From Hyaloraphidium curvatum (Eukaryota; Monoblepharomycota; Hyaloraphidiomycetes; Hyaloraphidiales; Hyaloraphidiaceae), in NCBI GenBank assembly GCA_025558095.1, contig JAIVFI010000023.1, positions 434,001-498,000 of the forward strand: 64,000 bases of DNA. Direction: 5' to 3'. Both the position numbers and the translations under genes were made by a program. The notes below the pieces were generated by a model that ran no database searches, was not told where the DNA came from, and worked only from the letters and a program-made list of their open reading frames with translations. Of the stretch, positions 1-11,155 are shown in pieces. Numbering within the stretch: the stretch's first letter is position 1; each line of letters begins with the position of its first letter.

Positions 1-1238
1 GCCACCCGCGGGCGGGTCCGAGAGGCCATCGGCCGCGCTGGTGCCGTCGGGAGGGTCGAGGAGGAGGATCTCGCAGTGCAGCTCATCGGCGGCGTCCTTC
101 CACTCTCTGGCCTCGCGGATGGAGATCTGGAGGAGGGAGGGAAAGGTCAGATCCCGCGGCTGCGCCGAACATAGGGGAAGGGGACCTCTTTGATCGCGGA
201 CATCCGCTCGAGCTCCGCCGCCATGCCGCGGATCCGCTCCATGGCACCTGCGAGCAAGTCCAACGCTGCATATGGCACCTGAAAGTCAGCACGGTAAGGC
301 AGCAGCCACCCGGATCGGCCCACCGTTGGCCATCCTGCCCTTCCTCGCCTGCGCCCTGGCCTCCTCGCCTTCCCAGCGCGCGCGGTGCGCGGCGCGGCGG
401 GCTGCGGTTTCGGCGCGGTAGGCATCGAGGGCAGCACGGGAGGTGGCGTCGGCGGGGAGGGAGGAGAGGAGGTGCACGAGGGAGGGGCTGTCGGCGATCG
501 CGACGATCTAAGGAGCAGGCACATGAGCGAAAGTTGAAGGCAGACGAGCGAGGTCACGCTCACCATCTGGTCGGAGGCGGCTGGCAAGGCGGCAATCTGC
601 ATCCCGTAGTCCGCGGGGCGAGGCTCGGGCGCGGCGCGGGCGACCGGGTTCCCATCCGATGCGGCTGAGGCGACCGAGACCACCGATCCGGCGTCGTCCT
701 CGCGCTCCTCGCGCTGCGCGCGCCGGGGCTTGGGCGGCGGCGCAAAGGCGGGGAAGAGCGGCTGCTGCCTGCGCGGGGACTTTTGGCGCTGCGGCGTGGG
801 CGGGGCCGGGAGCGCTGGCGCGGGGTGCGAAGCGGCGTCGTCGGGGGGCTGGCCGCGATCCTCGGCAATCTGCGGCTGCCCGGCATCCTCCGGTGCGGTC
901 TCGGCTTGCGGGGCGTCGGCGGGGTCGGGCGCGTCGGGGTCGGGCGCCTCGGCGTGCGGCTGCGGGAGCACCAGCCTCTGCGAGATCTGCGGCAGGCCCG
1001 ACCTCGCGAACGGCGCCGCGAACGCGCGCGCGCCGGCGACCGGCCCTCCCGGTGCGCCGCCCGCGTGGCCGCCGATCGCGCCGAACGCGTGCGGGCGCGC
1101 CGCCGCGGCGGGGGCTCCGAGCGCGAACGCGCTGGCAGGCGCACGGGTCGGCGGCGCCCCGATTTTGAACCGCCGCGACGTCGACGACTGGCCGAACGAC
1201 GGCTCGGGCGACGGGGCGCCAGCGGTGTCCGCGCTCAT
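1..1238 (-). CDS. hypothetical Pro/Ala-rich protein, 3' end outside window
   Basis: I do not recognise this family. Predicted exons are 1238-564, 507-310, 278-171 and 126 to beyond base 1; all four join in phase 0 with GT-AG introns of 31-56 nt. The first 225 residues are low-complexity Ala/Pro/Arg. After them comes a charged, probably helical part (LVHLLSSLPADATSR, then AALDLLAGAMERIRGMAAEL) and a segment beginning ISIREAREWKDAADEL. The last exon stays open to the window edge, so the C-terminus is missing. The helical part suggests a coiled-coil protein, but I assign no function. The start is the first ATG in frame that avoids a longer low-complexity extension. Confidence 0.5.
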
Positions 1239-2517
1239 GGTTTCGCACGCAGAGTTTGTGAACGACGTTTTCTTCGAACCACGCGCAAACGACGCACCCC
1301 ACCACCACCCCGTCACGGAATCGTATTACGGCCACTGTCTAGCGCCAGCAGCTTGATACATCAGCGCTTCCAACCTTCATCCGTCCCGTGCTAAGCAGCC
1401 TCCGTCTTCGCGAGTGAGGCCTGCCAAGCGCAACGCCACCCCGGCGATCCTTTGCCACAGGGCTGGTGGTCCTCCCACTTCCGCAGCCGTTGTTCGAGCG
1501 GGGGGTGCTGAGGAAAGTGGTGGCTGCCCTATGATGGCCAGTGCGGCGATGCGGGAGTGAGGGGGCGAAGGAGGCGGGGATCTCTTTTCGAGGGCCAGCT
1601 AGCTGGAAGTCGGCTGTGGTTCCCGCCGAACCGCCCCGAACGATTCCCGCCGTTATTCGTCTCCAGGGCCGTCAATTCTGAGCTACGTGGAGGATTGATG
1701 CTCTGAAGGTGGATGCTCTCGCGCAGTTCGAGGGGAAAGCCCGCAGGTGGGGCTTCACTCCAGCGGAGTTTGGGGTTTACGGCAAAATCGAAGGGCCGAA
1801 AACTTCACTCCCGGGAGAAAAACGGGAGTCCCGTCCCGATCAGCGGCTCATCGCCACCCAACGGATATCGAACGATCAGGAGAGTAATTCGGAGCTGGTT
1901 GCGCCCGAAATGCGAGGGCCGTTCCTCCTCCTTTCAGTCCCAACCAGGTGGGTGGGCTGCCCTTGCGGCCGGCCGGTCAAGACGGTGCCATCGAAGTTCA
2001 CGGCGCATAGATGTGGGATGATCGAAGCTCTCGAGGCATGCTGGAGTGTATTGGAAGTCGAAAGGAACGAATGGGAGGAAAAGTGGGCTCCAAGGTGGCA
2101 AACGTTTCTGTCTCCCCCCCGCCTTTTCTCGTAAGCAGGAGAGGGAAACAGAGGACAAAGCCGGCAATTGAAGCTAAAGGGTCACATCACTCGCCTGCGC
2201 TTCATCCGGTTCCTTCCCCCGCTGGTTTAGTGTCCCAAAAGCGACCGTCTTTTGCTTTGGGCGCTCGCCACGCCGATCCTCGGCGGTTTGGCGTGGCCTA
2301 ACTCGTCGGGTTCCAGCCTTGATCCGGCCCCGTCCTCTCATCGGTTCTTCCTCCTCCGCACCGCGCTCCCAGCGGCGCTCGCTCTTCCTGCCCTCCTCTC
2401 GGCCTCCACGCTCCCTCGTCGCTCCGCTCGTCGCCGGAAGTCGGCAGCGACCTTTCTCCGTTCGCCACCGACACTCCCCCAAACCCCAACTCCAACCTTT
2501 CCTCCTTCGATTCCGAC
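1239..2517. other. intergenic region, no gene recognised
   Basis: This is the 1.28-kb gap between two divergent genes. It has a 141-codon open frame at 1709-2134 (+) and shorter ones on the other strand, but none has recognisable domain features, a plausible splice pattern or natural-looking composition. GC is visibly lower in 1650-2250 than in the flanking genes. I treat it as promoter and spacer DNA. Confidence 0.4.
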
Positions 2518-3527
2518 ATGCACCTCCAGTACAACAAGGCCGACTTCCCGCGGTCCGCCGACTCGGACGAGGCGTGGGGCTCCTTCGTGCTCAACCACTG
2601 CGGTGGGTGCGGCGACCGCCGGCGGGGATCGGCGCTGACCTGGCCCCCCAACGCGCAGTGCAAGTGGCCACGTTCGACATCTTCGACCCGCGCACGCCGG
2701 CGCTGCTCGCGGCCGACGACTACGTCAAGGACCGCGACTCGGGGCGGCTCGCCGGCGTGCGCGAGCTGGATGCCTCCAACAGCTACCAGGCGTGGTGCTG
2801 CGTGATGCCGCGCGACGGCGCCGCGGCCGCCGTCCCCGCGGACGACGACACCGACCGCGAGGACAGCGAGGCCGACTTCTGGGATTCGGACCTCGAGGAC
2901 ATCGTGCCGCGCCCGGCGCCGCGCCCGCGATCGCCCCAACGGCGGCTGCCGCGCAACGCCGTCGGCGCCCTCACCGTGCGCGTGCTGCAGCTCGACTCCG
3001 CCGCGGCCTCGGCGGCGGACCCCGCAGCCTGGACCGAGGTCTGGCGCGCGCCGCAGCAGCCCATCACGCTGCGATCGGACATGGCGGGTGGCAACCCCTC
3101 CACCTTCTTCCGATTCCCGATCGACCTCTCCGCAGCCGTGATGGCCGCCGCCGACGCCGCCGCCACCGAGGACCCACTGCCCTCCCCCAAGCGCGGCCCC
3201 GCCTCGCCCTCCCTCGCCGCCGCCGCCTCCCGCGTCGGCATGCTCAACATGCTCTCGGACGCCTCCCGCCCCCGTTCCGACTCGTCCGCCTCCTCCACCA
3301 CCTCCACCGCCATCGCGCCGCAGCGCTACGCCTACAAGCTGCAGCTCGTGTTCCGCAACGGCGAGCGCGGCGCCGAGGTGCCGCTGCTGGACGCCAGGGT
3401 CGGCGAGCTCGGCGGGCTCGACCGCGCCGCGGCCCGGCTGGGCGCCGGCGCGGGCAAGAGGAAGGTCGAGGAGAGGGAGGCGCAGGCGCCCGTCGTGCCG
3501 CTGGCGGCCGTGCCCATGGTCTTCTAG
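2518..3527 (+). CDS. hypothetical acidic/Ala-rich protein
   Basis: Two exons, 2518-2602 and 2659-3527, give about 317 residues. The intron is 56 nt (GTGGGT...GCGCAG) and the junction rebuilds a valine codon in frame. The N-terminus reads MHLQYNKADFPRSADSDEAW. It is followed by an ordered-looking stretch (VATFDIFDPRTPALLAADDY, then SNSYQAWCCVMP), an acidic block (DDDTDREDSEADFWDSDLED), a beta-rich patch, serine-rich linkers and a second ordered patch near the end (YAYKLQLVFRNGERGAEVPL). No signal peptide or membrane segment is seen. The two separated hydrophobic patches could be halves of one beta-rich domain split by a disordered insert; function unknown. Confidence 0.6.
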
Positions 3528-3834
3528 GACCGCACCCGGGCTTGGGTGCTCGCAATCTTGCCGGACGATCTGACATCTTGCCCCATTTTGGGATGCACTA
3601 TACCATGGCCGCTCTAGGCGGGCCGAGAGACGGGACCGGGCGTGGGGTTGAGGGGAAAAGCCCAAAGAAAAAGCTCGTGGCAGATGGCCATTGGGGCAGA
3701 TCTAGAGTGCCCGTGTACATACAGCAGACAGCTTCTTGGAGACGAAGAATAGGAGACCGCGCGCTTCGCATCCAGCTGATCGCAGCAATCCGTGGTCCGG
3801 GCCGCCCGTCCGTCGCCCGATCGTGTCAGTGGGG
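3528..3834. other. convergent intergenic spacer
   Basis: A 307-bp spacer between the 3' ends of two convergent genes. I see no RNA gene, repeat or credible short reading frame in it. Confidence 0.4.
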
Positions 3835-5148
3835 TCACCCCTTGTCGTTGAGGAACCCCTCGAACCATCTATCCCACCCCTCCACCAGGCCCCTCGTCCA
3901 CAGTCCGTGCTCGTGGTTCACGGACTGCACCGCCATCTCGATGCCGAAGAGGTAGTAGTCAACGAGCTTGGCCCTCATGGCGGCCGCCATCTCCCCGTCC
4001 GCGAGCAGCCGGGCCCATTCCCGCTGCGGGACCTCCGGCCGCGCGAGGGTGCAGAGCTCGTGGCCGGCCACGTCGCGGCACGAGGCAACGCCCGATCGGA
4101 CGAGGAAGGAGAACAGCAGCTCCGCGCCGGGGTCGGAGGAGGTGGTCTTCCAGGCGAGCACGTCGGCGGGCATGGCGGTGCGGTAGTGCGCCTCGGCATG
4201 GGGCAGGATCGAGAGGATGTACTCGCGCACCCAGGGCTCGAACTTGCTGCGGCGCTCGGGCAGTTTTGCGAAATTGAGCCGGAAGGAGCTGTCGCCGGTA
4301 CTGTTGGGCGCGCAGGAGCCCTCGAAGGTCGCGCAGTAGCGCTTAAGAATGGCGCGGGAGTGCGTCCGGTCGATAGCACCGGGGAAGAAGGTGGTGAGCT
4401 CATCCCAGTCCGCCTCCTCGTCCGTAGAAAGCGGGTACGAAGTCTCGTCGGGCATGACTTCCGACGGCACGCCGACGGCCTCCAGTGCCTTCCTCGACGC
4501 CGCGATTCTTTGCTCCGTGGCGTGCCAATCGAATGGCGTGGTCGTGAAGAGAACGGGCGGGTGGGCCGCATGGACCGCCGAACGTTCGGGCAGCGCGCCC
4601 TGGAAGACGGCCGCCCGGATGGTCACGTTGGCCGAGATCATGGAGGTGACGAAGCCGCCCGCCGAGCTGGCGTAAACAAAAGTCGGTACACGCGACTGAA
4701 TGCCCTGCAGGGAAGGGTGCGCGGCGCCCAGCACTGTCCAGAGCTCCTCCAGCGCGCGCGGTGTCCGCGGGACCTGTTCGCCCTTTCCGCGCACGTAGTC
4801 CGGGCAGCAGACATCCCGATCCGCTTTGCTTTCCGTGGGGCCGTTCGCCGCGACGGCCAGGTAGCCGCGGCCCACGAAATGCGCGACGATCCGGCGAAGC
4901 TCGGGCAGGATCCAGAAGTCGAGGTGCGTCGCGCGGCACGACGGCATCAGAAGCAGCACGGCGCGCGGGACCTCCCGGGGCACCGAGAACGCGAAGCCGA
5001 GTCCGTTGGCGGACAGCGCCGAGACCGGGAACGCGGCGTCCGCGTCCGCGTGACCCGCGTCCGACAGCCGTCCGTGGACGAGATGGAACGCAGCCAACGC
5101 GCCCAGCGCGTAAACGACATAGTTGAGCACGCCCCGATGGGTCCCCAT
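3835..5148 (-). CDS. membrane-anchored alpha/beta-hydrolase-like protein
   Basis: A single exon of 437 codons. The N-terminus carries a hydrophobic segment (residues about 9-24, VLNYVVYALGALAAFHL), probably a signal anchor, so the catalytic part should lie in the lumen or outside. Residues 60-180 follow an alpha/beta-hydrolase pattern: hydrophobic strand AVLLLMPSCRATHLDFWILP, then RGYLAVAANG, then a nucleophile-elbow-like FVYASSAGGF (A-S-S-A-G in place of G-x-S-x-G). One or more late Asp/His residues could complete a triad (NHEHGLW near the end), but I cannot place it with certainty. It resembles uncharacterised eukaryotic secreted hydrolases. It is divergent from the reductase at 5442; a 22-bp inverted repeat covers its start codon. 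Confidence 0.6.
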   Translation of the reverse strand: MGTHRGVLNYVVYALGALAAFHLVHGRLSDAGHADADAAFPVSALSANGLGFAFSVPREVPRAVLLLMPSCRATHLDFWILPELRRIVAHFVGRGYLAVAANGPTESKADRDVCCPDYVRGKGEQVPRTPRALEELWTVLGAAHPSLQGIQSRVPTFVYASSAGGFVTSMISANVTIRAAVFQGALPERSAVHAAHPPVLFTTTPFDWHATEQRIAASRKALEAVGVPSEVMPDETSYPLSTDEEADWDELTTFFPGAIDRTHSRAILKRYCATFEGSCAPNSTGDSSFRLNFAKLPERRSKFEPWVREYILSILPHAEAHYRTAMPADVLAWKTTSSDPGAELLFSFLVRSGVASCRDVAGHELCTLARPEVPQREWARLLADGEMAAAMRAKLVDYYLFGIEMAVQSVNHEHGLWTRGLVEGWDRWFEGFLNDKG

Positions 5149-5441
5149 CGGGGAGTGGCCGTGCAGACGGCTTGCAGACGCGCCCCCAGATGGATTTGGG
5201 TGTCGGTCGGACTCGTCCTAGTCAAGGGTGCGTGTCCCGCATCAGCGCGACCTCCCATCCGGCTTCCAACTCTTCGAGGAAAAGAGACAAGATGGATCAG
5301 GTGATTGCCTCATGATGCTCCGGACTTCTTCGTGAAACGGGTACGTGCCGGTCCCGCGGGAGACACAGCCACCGGATTGTGACTCCAGCGTGACTCCAGC
5401 CTGACTACATCGTTTCGAATATCCTTGACATTCTATCACGC

Positions 5442-6791
5442 ATGGCTGCAAGCAACACCTCCAACACCTCCGTGTACTTCGCCTCGCGTCCCGTCACCGC
5501 TCCTGTGCCCAATGAGACGTTCTCGGTGCGGACTGGCCCTGTACCCAAGCCCGAAGCCGAAGGCGACGTCCTCCTTCGGACTATCTACCTCGCGCTGGAC
5601 CCCGCAATGGTCTGTCCTCCCACTCAGGATTGGATCACAGGCTTACGCTCGTCCGAGCAGAGAGGCTGGATGAGGGACAACACAATCTCCTACATGAAGC
5701 CTTTGGGTGAGTTCGAATGCCTCCCGCGGCGATGACTCGGGCTGACATCTCGCCCCAGAAATCGGTGAACTCATGCGCGGCCTGTCCCTCGCCGAGGTCG
5801 TCGAATCGCTCGATCCCGCCTACTCGCCCGGGGACCTCGTCCTGGCCCCCACCGGCTGGACGGAGTACGCCGTTTTGAACCCCACCAAACCAAACCCCGT
5901 TGGAGCCTCTTGGGTACGAGTGCCGTGCGAGCTGCCGCCTGGTATCAAGCCCATCGATTACGCGTCCGTGCTCGGCATCACGGGGCTGACTGCGGCGTGC
6001 GGCGTCTTCGAGTGCGGGAAGGCGAACGAGGGGACGCTCGGCAAGGACAGCACAATCGTGGTGTCCGGGGCGGCAGGGGCGACCGGCTCAACGGCTGCTC
6101 AGATCTACAAGAACGTGCTGGGATGCAGGGTCGTGGGGATCGCGGGCGGAAAGGGTGAGCTGTGAAGCGTAGAGCGGCAGCAGCACTCTGAGGCGTCAAA
6201 CAGCCAAGTGCAAGTTCCTCGTCGACGAGCTGGGCCTGGATGCCGCCGTTGACTACAAGTCCCCGAGCTTCCGCGCGGATCTCGCTGCTGCCTGCCCGAA
6301 CGGCATCGACGAGTACTACGACGTGGGCTTTTGCTTTGCCCGTAGTTTCGAGTTTCGCAAACTGATCACCGCCGCACAGAACGTCGAAGGCCTGGTCACC
6401 GAAGCTGTCTTCGACAACATGGCCCGCGGGTGCCGCGTCATCTCTTGCGGGGGCATCAGCAACTGTTCGTTTTCCTTGCTTCGATCTAGTTTCCAAACTG
6501 ATGAGCCCGATTGCACCAGACAACGACGAAGCAAACACGACCGGCCCACGGAACTACCGCCTCATCCGCGTGAAAGCAGCGACCGTCAAGGGGTTCGTCG
6601 TCACGTACTTTGCCGAGAAGCTGGCCGACTACCATCGCCAGCTCGTGGGATGGATCGGGGAAGGCAAGATCAAGAATCGCTGCACGGTCGTGCCGGGAAT
6701 GGACAAGGCGCCCGAGACTTTCATGATGCTGTTCCAGGGCGGGAACATCGGCAAACTGCTGGTCGGCGCGGGGAAGCTGGAGGGAGTGTGA
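5442..6791 (+). CDS. NADP-dependent alkenal/prostaglandin-reductase-type oxidoreductase (MDR family)
   Basis: Five exons: 5442-5706, 5759-6154, 6204-6322, 6380-6464 and 6520-6791, giving 378 residues. This is a zinc-free medium-chain reductase of the leukotriene B4 12-hydroxydehydrogenase / curcumin reductase group, which reduces alpha,beta-unsaturated carbonyls with NADPH. Supporting features are the early LRTIYLALDPAM, the substrate-domain PGDLVLAPTGWTEYAV, the nucleotide-binding VSGAAGATGSTAAQ, and the family motif rebuilt across two introns, YYDNVEG...CGGISNYND...GPRNYRLI. The last acceptor (6519) was chosen because it restores ISNYN; an acceptor at 6489 would leave a 25-nt intron. Likely cytosolic detoxification. 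Upstream DNA is shared with the divergent hydrolase. Confidence 0.85.
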
Positions 6792-6880
6792 CGACCTCCG
6801 TTACAGCTGATCCTTGCCCCTCTTCTTCCATTAAACTACACATTTCTAGCAAATACAGTCTGCCCTCCACCCCGCTTCCT

Positions 6881-7792
6881 TCAAGCCTTCGGCCCAAACT
6901 CCTTGGTCGTGAACTCGAGCCAGAGGCTGACGAAGCCGATGATCTGGTCCGTCATCGTCGCCTCGACCAGGCTCCCCGGCAGCCAGCCCCCCAGCGTCAC
7001 GTGGATCATGTACGAGAACCGCCATCCGCCCTCCACCTTGTCCAGCACCGAGCCCGAGTGGTGCAGCTCCGCCTTCACCAGGCCCTTGAGCGACGACCCG
7101 GCCTTCTTCTCCGCGGCGGCCACCGCGGCGTCGTGCACGGAGTTGACGGAGACGGCCGAGAGGCAGTACCGCTCGGGGGTAAGGTAGCCGTAGTTGGTCC
7201 CGCAGACGAGGTACCGTGAGCTGATGAGGCCGCCGGCGACGGGTTTCGTCACGTCTGTTCCCGACCCGCTTAGCTCCCTTTTCTGGAAGGGGGTGGCGAC
7301 GGGCACCTACCGACGGATAGCGTCGTTGCCTCTCCCGGCGCGCCGCCGTCCTTCATCCAGAGGATTGCCGTCCTGGGGTCGACGGTGTGGTCCCATTCCT
7401 GCACGCGGCGTTAATTCCGCGTTCCACGCCACCGACGCGCGTCGACCGACTTTTCTCCGGAAGTAGAAGGTCTCCAACCCTGTTTTCCGGTGTCAGACGA
7501 GCGCGGGAGGTTTCGAACGCGTCGTACAGATGTCCGGAGTCAACCACTCGGGCAACACCGTCTCTGCCTTGAAAGCCGCGGGTTTCTTATCCCGAAACTC
7601 CGTCCGTTTCAGGATCGTGATCGTCTGCCCCGTGGGAGCATGGGCGACCTTCATTTGCTTCCACAGGTGGGCCTCGGGGGAGCCGGGCAGGAACGAGACG
7701 ATCGTGTCCGCTGCGCGGCGGGCGGCGGCGCGGAGTTCGTCCGCCGTCTGGGCGGGCAGTTCGACCGCATTTGGCGGCGGCTGGAAGGGCAT
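6881..7792 (-). pseudogene. START-domain lipid-binding protein with an apparent frameshift
   Basis: The protein begins MPFQPPPNAVELPAQ at 7792 and follows the START fold: KQMKVAHAPTGQTITILKR, a strand KAETVLP, then in the next frame SGHLYDAFETSRARLTPEN, an intron of about 80 nt (donor GTTGGA after 7478, acceptor before 7398), EWDHTVDPRTAILWMKDGG, a short intron, and the C-terminal helix region HVTLGGWLPGSLVEATMTDQ typical of START domains. START proteins bind lipids in a hydrophobic cavity. Between KAETVLPE and VVDSGHLY the frame changes by one base near 7547, and no intron is possible there. So either the gene is damaged or the assembly has a single-base error; every other part looks constrained. 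It is divergent from the Zn2Cys6 regulator. Confidence 0.6.
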
Positions 7793-7939
7793 ATCGTCAG
7801 TCCTACGGTGGGGATCGATTGCGTGACGACGAGGGCCGGATCGGACATCAGGCGCCGAGCCGCCGACGGGAGCAGAAATCGGGCGGGCGAATCGGCGGTC
7901 CACCCGGTCGGTCCGGCAGCCGCTCTTGCAGCAGCCGCG

Positions 7940-10101
7940 ATGCCCGCAGCGAGCGCAGCGGGGCGGGCCGGGACGGCGGCGCCCGCGAAGCCCGCGCTCC
8001 GGGGCTCCTGCGACAACTGCATGGCCAGGTGGGGCACGCCGTGCCGGGACTCGCGGCGACCTGACCGCCCTCCCTGCGCAGCAAGAAGAAGTGCGTCGAG
8101 CCGCCCGACGGCTCGCCGTGCCCGCGGTGCGCGGACCGGGGCCTGCGGTGCGTCCGCTCGGCCCGAAGGAAGCCCGGCCCGAAGCCGACAAGGCAGAGGG
8201 CGGAGGACCCGGAGGAGCTGGATTCCGCGGCATCGCCGATATCGCTGGCCGCTGGCCCGTCTGCGGACTACCTCCCGCTCACGGGCGACTCGGCATTCGG
8301 CACCCCGAGCGTCACCGCGCCGGCCTCGCCGGCCTCCGCATTTCAGCAGCTCGAGGCACCGCCGAGCGGTCCCTCTTCATCCTCTGTCGTGCCGTGGCAG
8401 ACCGGACTTCAGATGAACGAGGCATTTCCAGCCTTGCCAAACGATCCACTTCCCTCGTTCCCGACGACGGTGTCGCTTCCTCTGTCGCTGCAACCCCAGC
8501 CGGTGCCCGAATTCCGCTCTCAGCTGCCATCGGAGCTCTTTACCCTCTGCTTGTCGTCGTACTTTGCAGAGCAGCACCCCCTCATCCCCCTGCTCCATCG
8601 GGCCCGCGCGCAGGCCTACCTTCCGATACCGCTCGCTTTTGCGGCCGCGGCAGCGGGCGTGCGCCACCTCCCGATCTCGCTGCCACCGGCCGACAGCATC
8701 CGCGTCGTGCGGTACCTGGTCGAGAGCGCGCGGGACACCCTGCTGGCCGGCTACTTTGAGCGCCGCCACGTATCGGACGTCGAGGCCGTGCAGACCATCA
8801 TTCTGATCATCGGCGTCTTGATGCCGCTGGGCAAGGGGGCTAGCGCGCGAACCCTCATGGAGGTTGGCTCGCGGATCCTGCTCGAGACCTGCTTCGCTTC
8901 GCTGGTGGCTGCAGACGGTGCCCACCGGGCGGATCTCCTCTCGTGCGTTTCCACCAGCGCCGAAGACTGGTACAACCACGAGCTCGCCGTGCGGGCGTGG
9001 ATCACCTTTGCCTCATTGGACGTGAACTATGCCTATCTGGCCTTCCGAAAACCGTTGCTGGACTACTTTTCTTTCCCGGCGCGGATGCCGGCCCATGCGT
9101 CCGTTTGGGACACGCCAGTCCCCGCCATGGGATTCGCCGTGCTCCAGCAGTTGCAGCAAGCTCCGCTGCTGGACTTTTCGGGCACCGTCGACCCCGCGGC
9201 CGTCGTCAAGGCGGGCTCCGCGGCCGTCTTTGACCTTTCGTGCTCGCACCTGGCTGCCAAGTTCGTGCAGACGTACATCCGGCTCCAGCAGCTGAACCTG
9301 CGCGAAGCGGCCTCGGTCGCGGGGGTCGAGCCGCTGGAAGTGATGGCGAGAGATGTCGCGAGCGACACCGCCTACGAGGCGGCCTTCCGGATCGGCGCGG
9401 CGAGAGTGGAAACGTTGTCAGCTGCGTTCTTTGCGGGCCTGCCGCCGCCGCTGGACCTAATGACCGGAACGGAGGACGTGGATCCGCTTTTTTCCCGGAG
9501 CCACGAGTGGTTCGCGGATCCGCGCACCGCATACGCCTGGTTTTCCGTCGCGTTGTGCCTGCAGGCTGGTCCGCTCGACAGCTGGATCACGGGCGATGCG
9601 ACGACCGCCGACGTCAGCGGGTTCCTCGGCCCCGCTTTCCTCCCCCTTCTTTCACGCACCCTTGCCTTCACGCGCTGCCTCTCGCGGGCGATCGCGGCGG
9701 ACCGCGATCTGCGCCACATCCCCGCGATCGCCTACACCCCCGTGCTCAAGGTCTCGGCCTTCACCCTCGCCCTGGTCGACGTGCTCCGTGGCACCGGCGC
9801 GGACGTTTCGGCCCTGCGCGAGGATCTCGCGGTCCTGGCGCACGCCCACCGCGCGATATGCGCGAGCCACGGCCCGGTGATGGAGTTTGCGACGCGTGGG
9901 TTCCGGGGCAGGCTGCTGGAGGCCGCGGCGCCATCGCCGCCGGCGGCTCCGGTGGACGGGGAGGACGAGGTGGAGCTCGAGGTCGCGGCGGACCTGGACA
10001 GGCTGACGAGCGGGGAGATCAAGGATCCGGGGCGAGACGGGAGGGCGTGGGCGAGGATCGCGGTGGCGGGGACGACGATGAGCAGGCCGTGGGTGTGCTG
10101 A
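7940..10101 (+). CDS. Zn2Cys6 fungal transcription regulator
   Basis: Two exons, 7940-8028 and 8082-10101, give 702 residues. The intron splits the binuclear zinc cluster. Once spliced, six cysteines appear with spacing C-x2-C-x6-C-x8-C-x2-C-x6-C, starting SCDNCMASKKKC, followed by a basic linker (RSARRKPGPKPTRQR). This is the DNA-binding domain of Gal4-type regulators. Downstream is a Ser/Pro-rich linker and a long helical region (about residues 180-650, e.g. LSSYFAEQHPLIPLLHRARA) like the fungal middle homology region. The N-terminal start is the ATG at 7940, 147 bp from the divergent START gene, so the two may share a promoter. The target genes are unknown. Confidence 0.85.
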
Positions 10102-10226
10102 TAGGATCCTGTCTTTTGCAAGGATGCGGATTGTGGTGGAACGACTGGGGTCTGCTGATTCGAGGTGCTGTGTCGGGATTCGGCGCTTTGGTTTGGCCGA
10201 CCGCAGGCGGCCGCCTCCTCGCCAGC

Positions 10227-11110
10227 ATGACCCGCACGAATCCACGAATCCCGCTTCTGAAGCCCGTCGACTCATCCGGAATTGCCAGGGCACTCCAATC
10301 TGATGGCGTGGCGGTCCTCGACGGACTGTACGACCAGTCGTTCGTGGCGCAGGCTCGCGCGGAGTTCCTCGACTACCACGGGCGCCTCGCGGCCTTCGTC
10401 GACCGGAAACTGCCCCCTGAAACCGGTCCACACCTTTACGGCAACATAAGCATTCGCGTGCCGGGGCGTTGGGAGCATCTCTTCGACGTGGGTGTCGCGG
10501 ATGGCTTCCCGAAACCCGGTGTGACCGGTCCCCCTCGGCACAGATTCTGCCAAGCACTCGACCGAAGCTGCTCTCGGACTATGCGAATTTCTGCCCACCC
10601 GCCCTTCTTGCTGCCGTCGATGCCATCCTCGGCACCTCCCCCTCGGACCCTCCGGCTGTCGAGCTCGGGGGGATCCCTTCGCTGCCCTTTGCCCAAGCCG
10701 GAGCATGGCACAGGGATTCCTTCCCGCTCTTTGACGAGCGCACGGATGCGACGGTGCCGCCGTGGTACCTGACGATGGTCATCCCGCTGTGCGAGGATGG
10801 CGACGATGCCGCGGATTTCGGAACAACCTCGTTTGTTCTTGGCTCGCACCGCAAGACCATGGACGAGATTGGGCCCGGTAAAGGCTCGCCCGAGGGTGCT
10901 AAGGCGGATCTGAAGCCCGGACAGGCTGTGCTTTTCGACGGGAGGACGGTCCACCGAGGGGAAGCGAACCGCTCCGCAAAGATGCGGCCGTTCCTCTATA
11001 TGACGTTTACGAGGAGGTGGTATGTGGACCGTGAGGAAGGCTACCTTCCTCGCATCTACGACGATGATGTCTTTAAGGAAGGATTGGACGGGCCGAACGC
11101 GGCATGCTAA
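10227..11110 (+). CDS. phytanoyl-CoA dioxygenase family (PhyH) protein
   Basis: Exons 10227-10487 and 10544-11110 give 275 residues; the intron is 56 nt and falls in phase 0. The protein has the double-stranded beta-helix pattern of Fe(II)/2-oxoglutarate oxygenases. The iron triad is visible as AWHRDSFPLF (H143, D145) and FDGRTVHRGEANRS (H224), with a following arginine placed to bind 2-oxoglutarate. N-terminal FVAQARAEFLDYHGRLAAF is the usual helical lead-in. PhyH-family enzymes hydroxylate fatty acyl-CoAs or small molecules; the substrate cannot be read from sequence. No targeting signal is evident. Confidence 0.85.
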
Positions 11111-11155
11111 CCACCTGTCAAGTGTCAACCCGAACGGATGCTTCATCGGCGGCGG

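Noticed and set aside
3736-5304. A 522-codon plus-strand frame
   Set aside because: Antisense to the alpha/beta hydrolase; composition is that of a shadow frame.
6465-6489. A 25-nt intron in the alkenal reductase gene
   Set aside because: The acceptor at 6519 gives a 55-nt intron and restores the family motif I-S-N-Y-N, so it is preferred.
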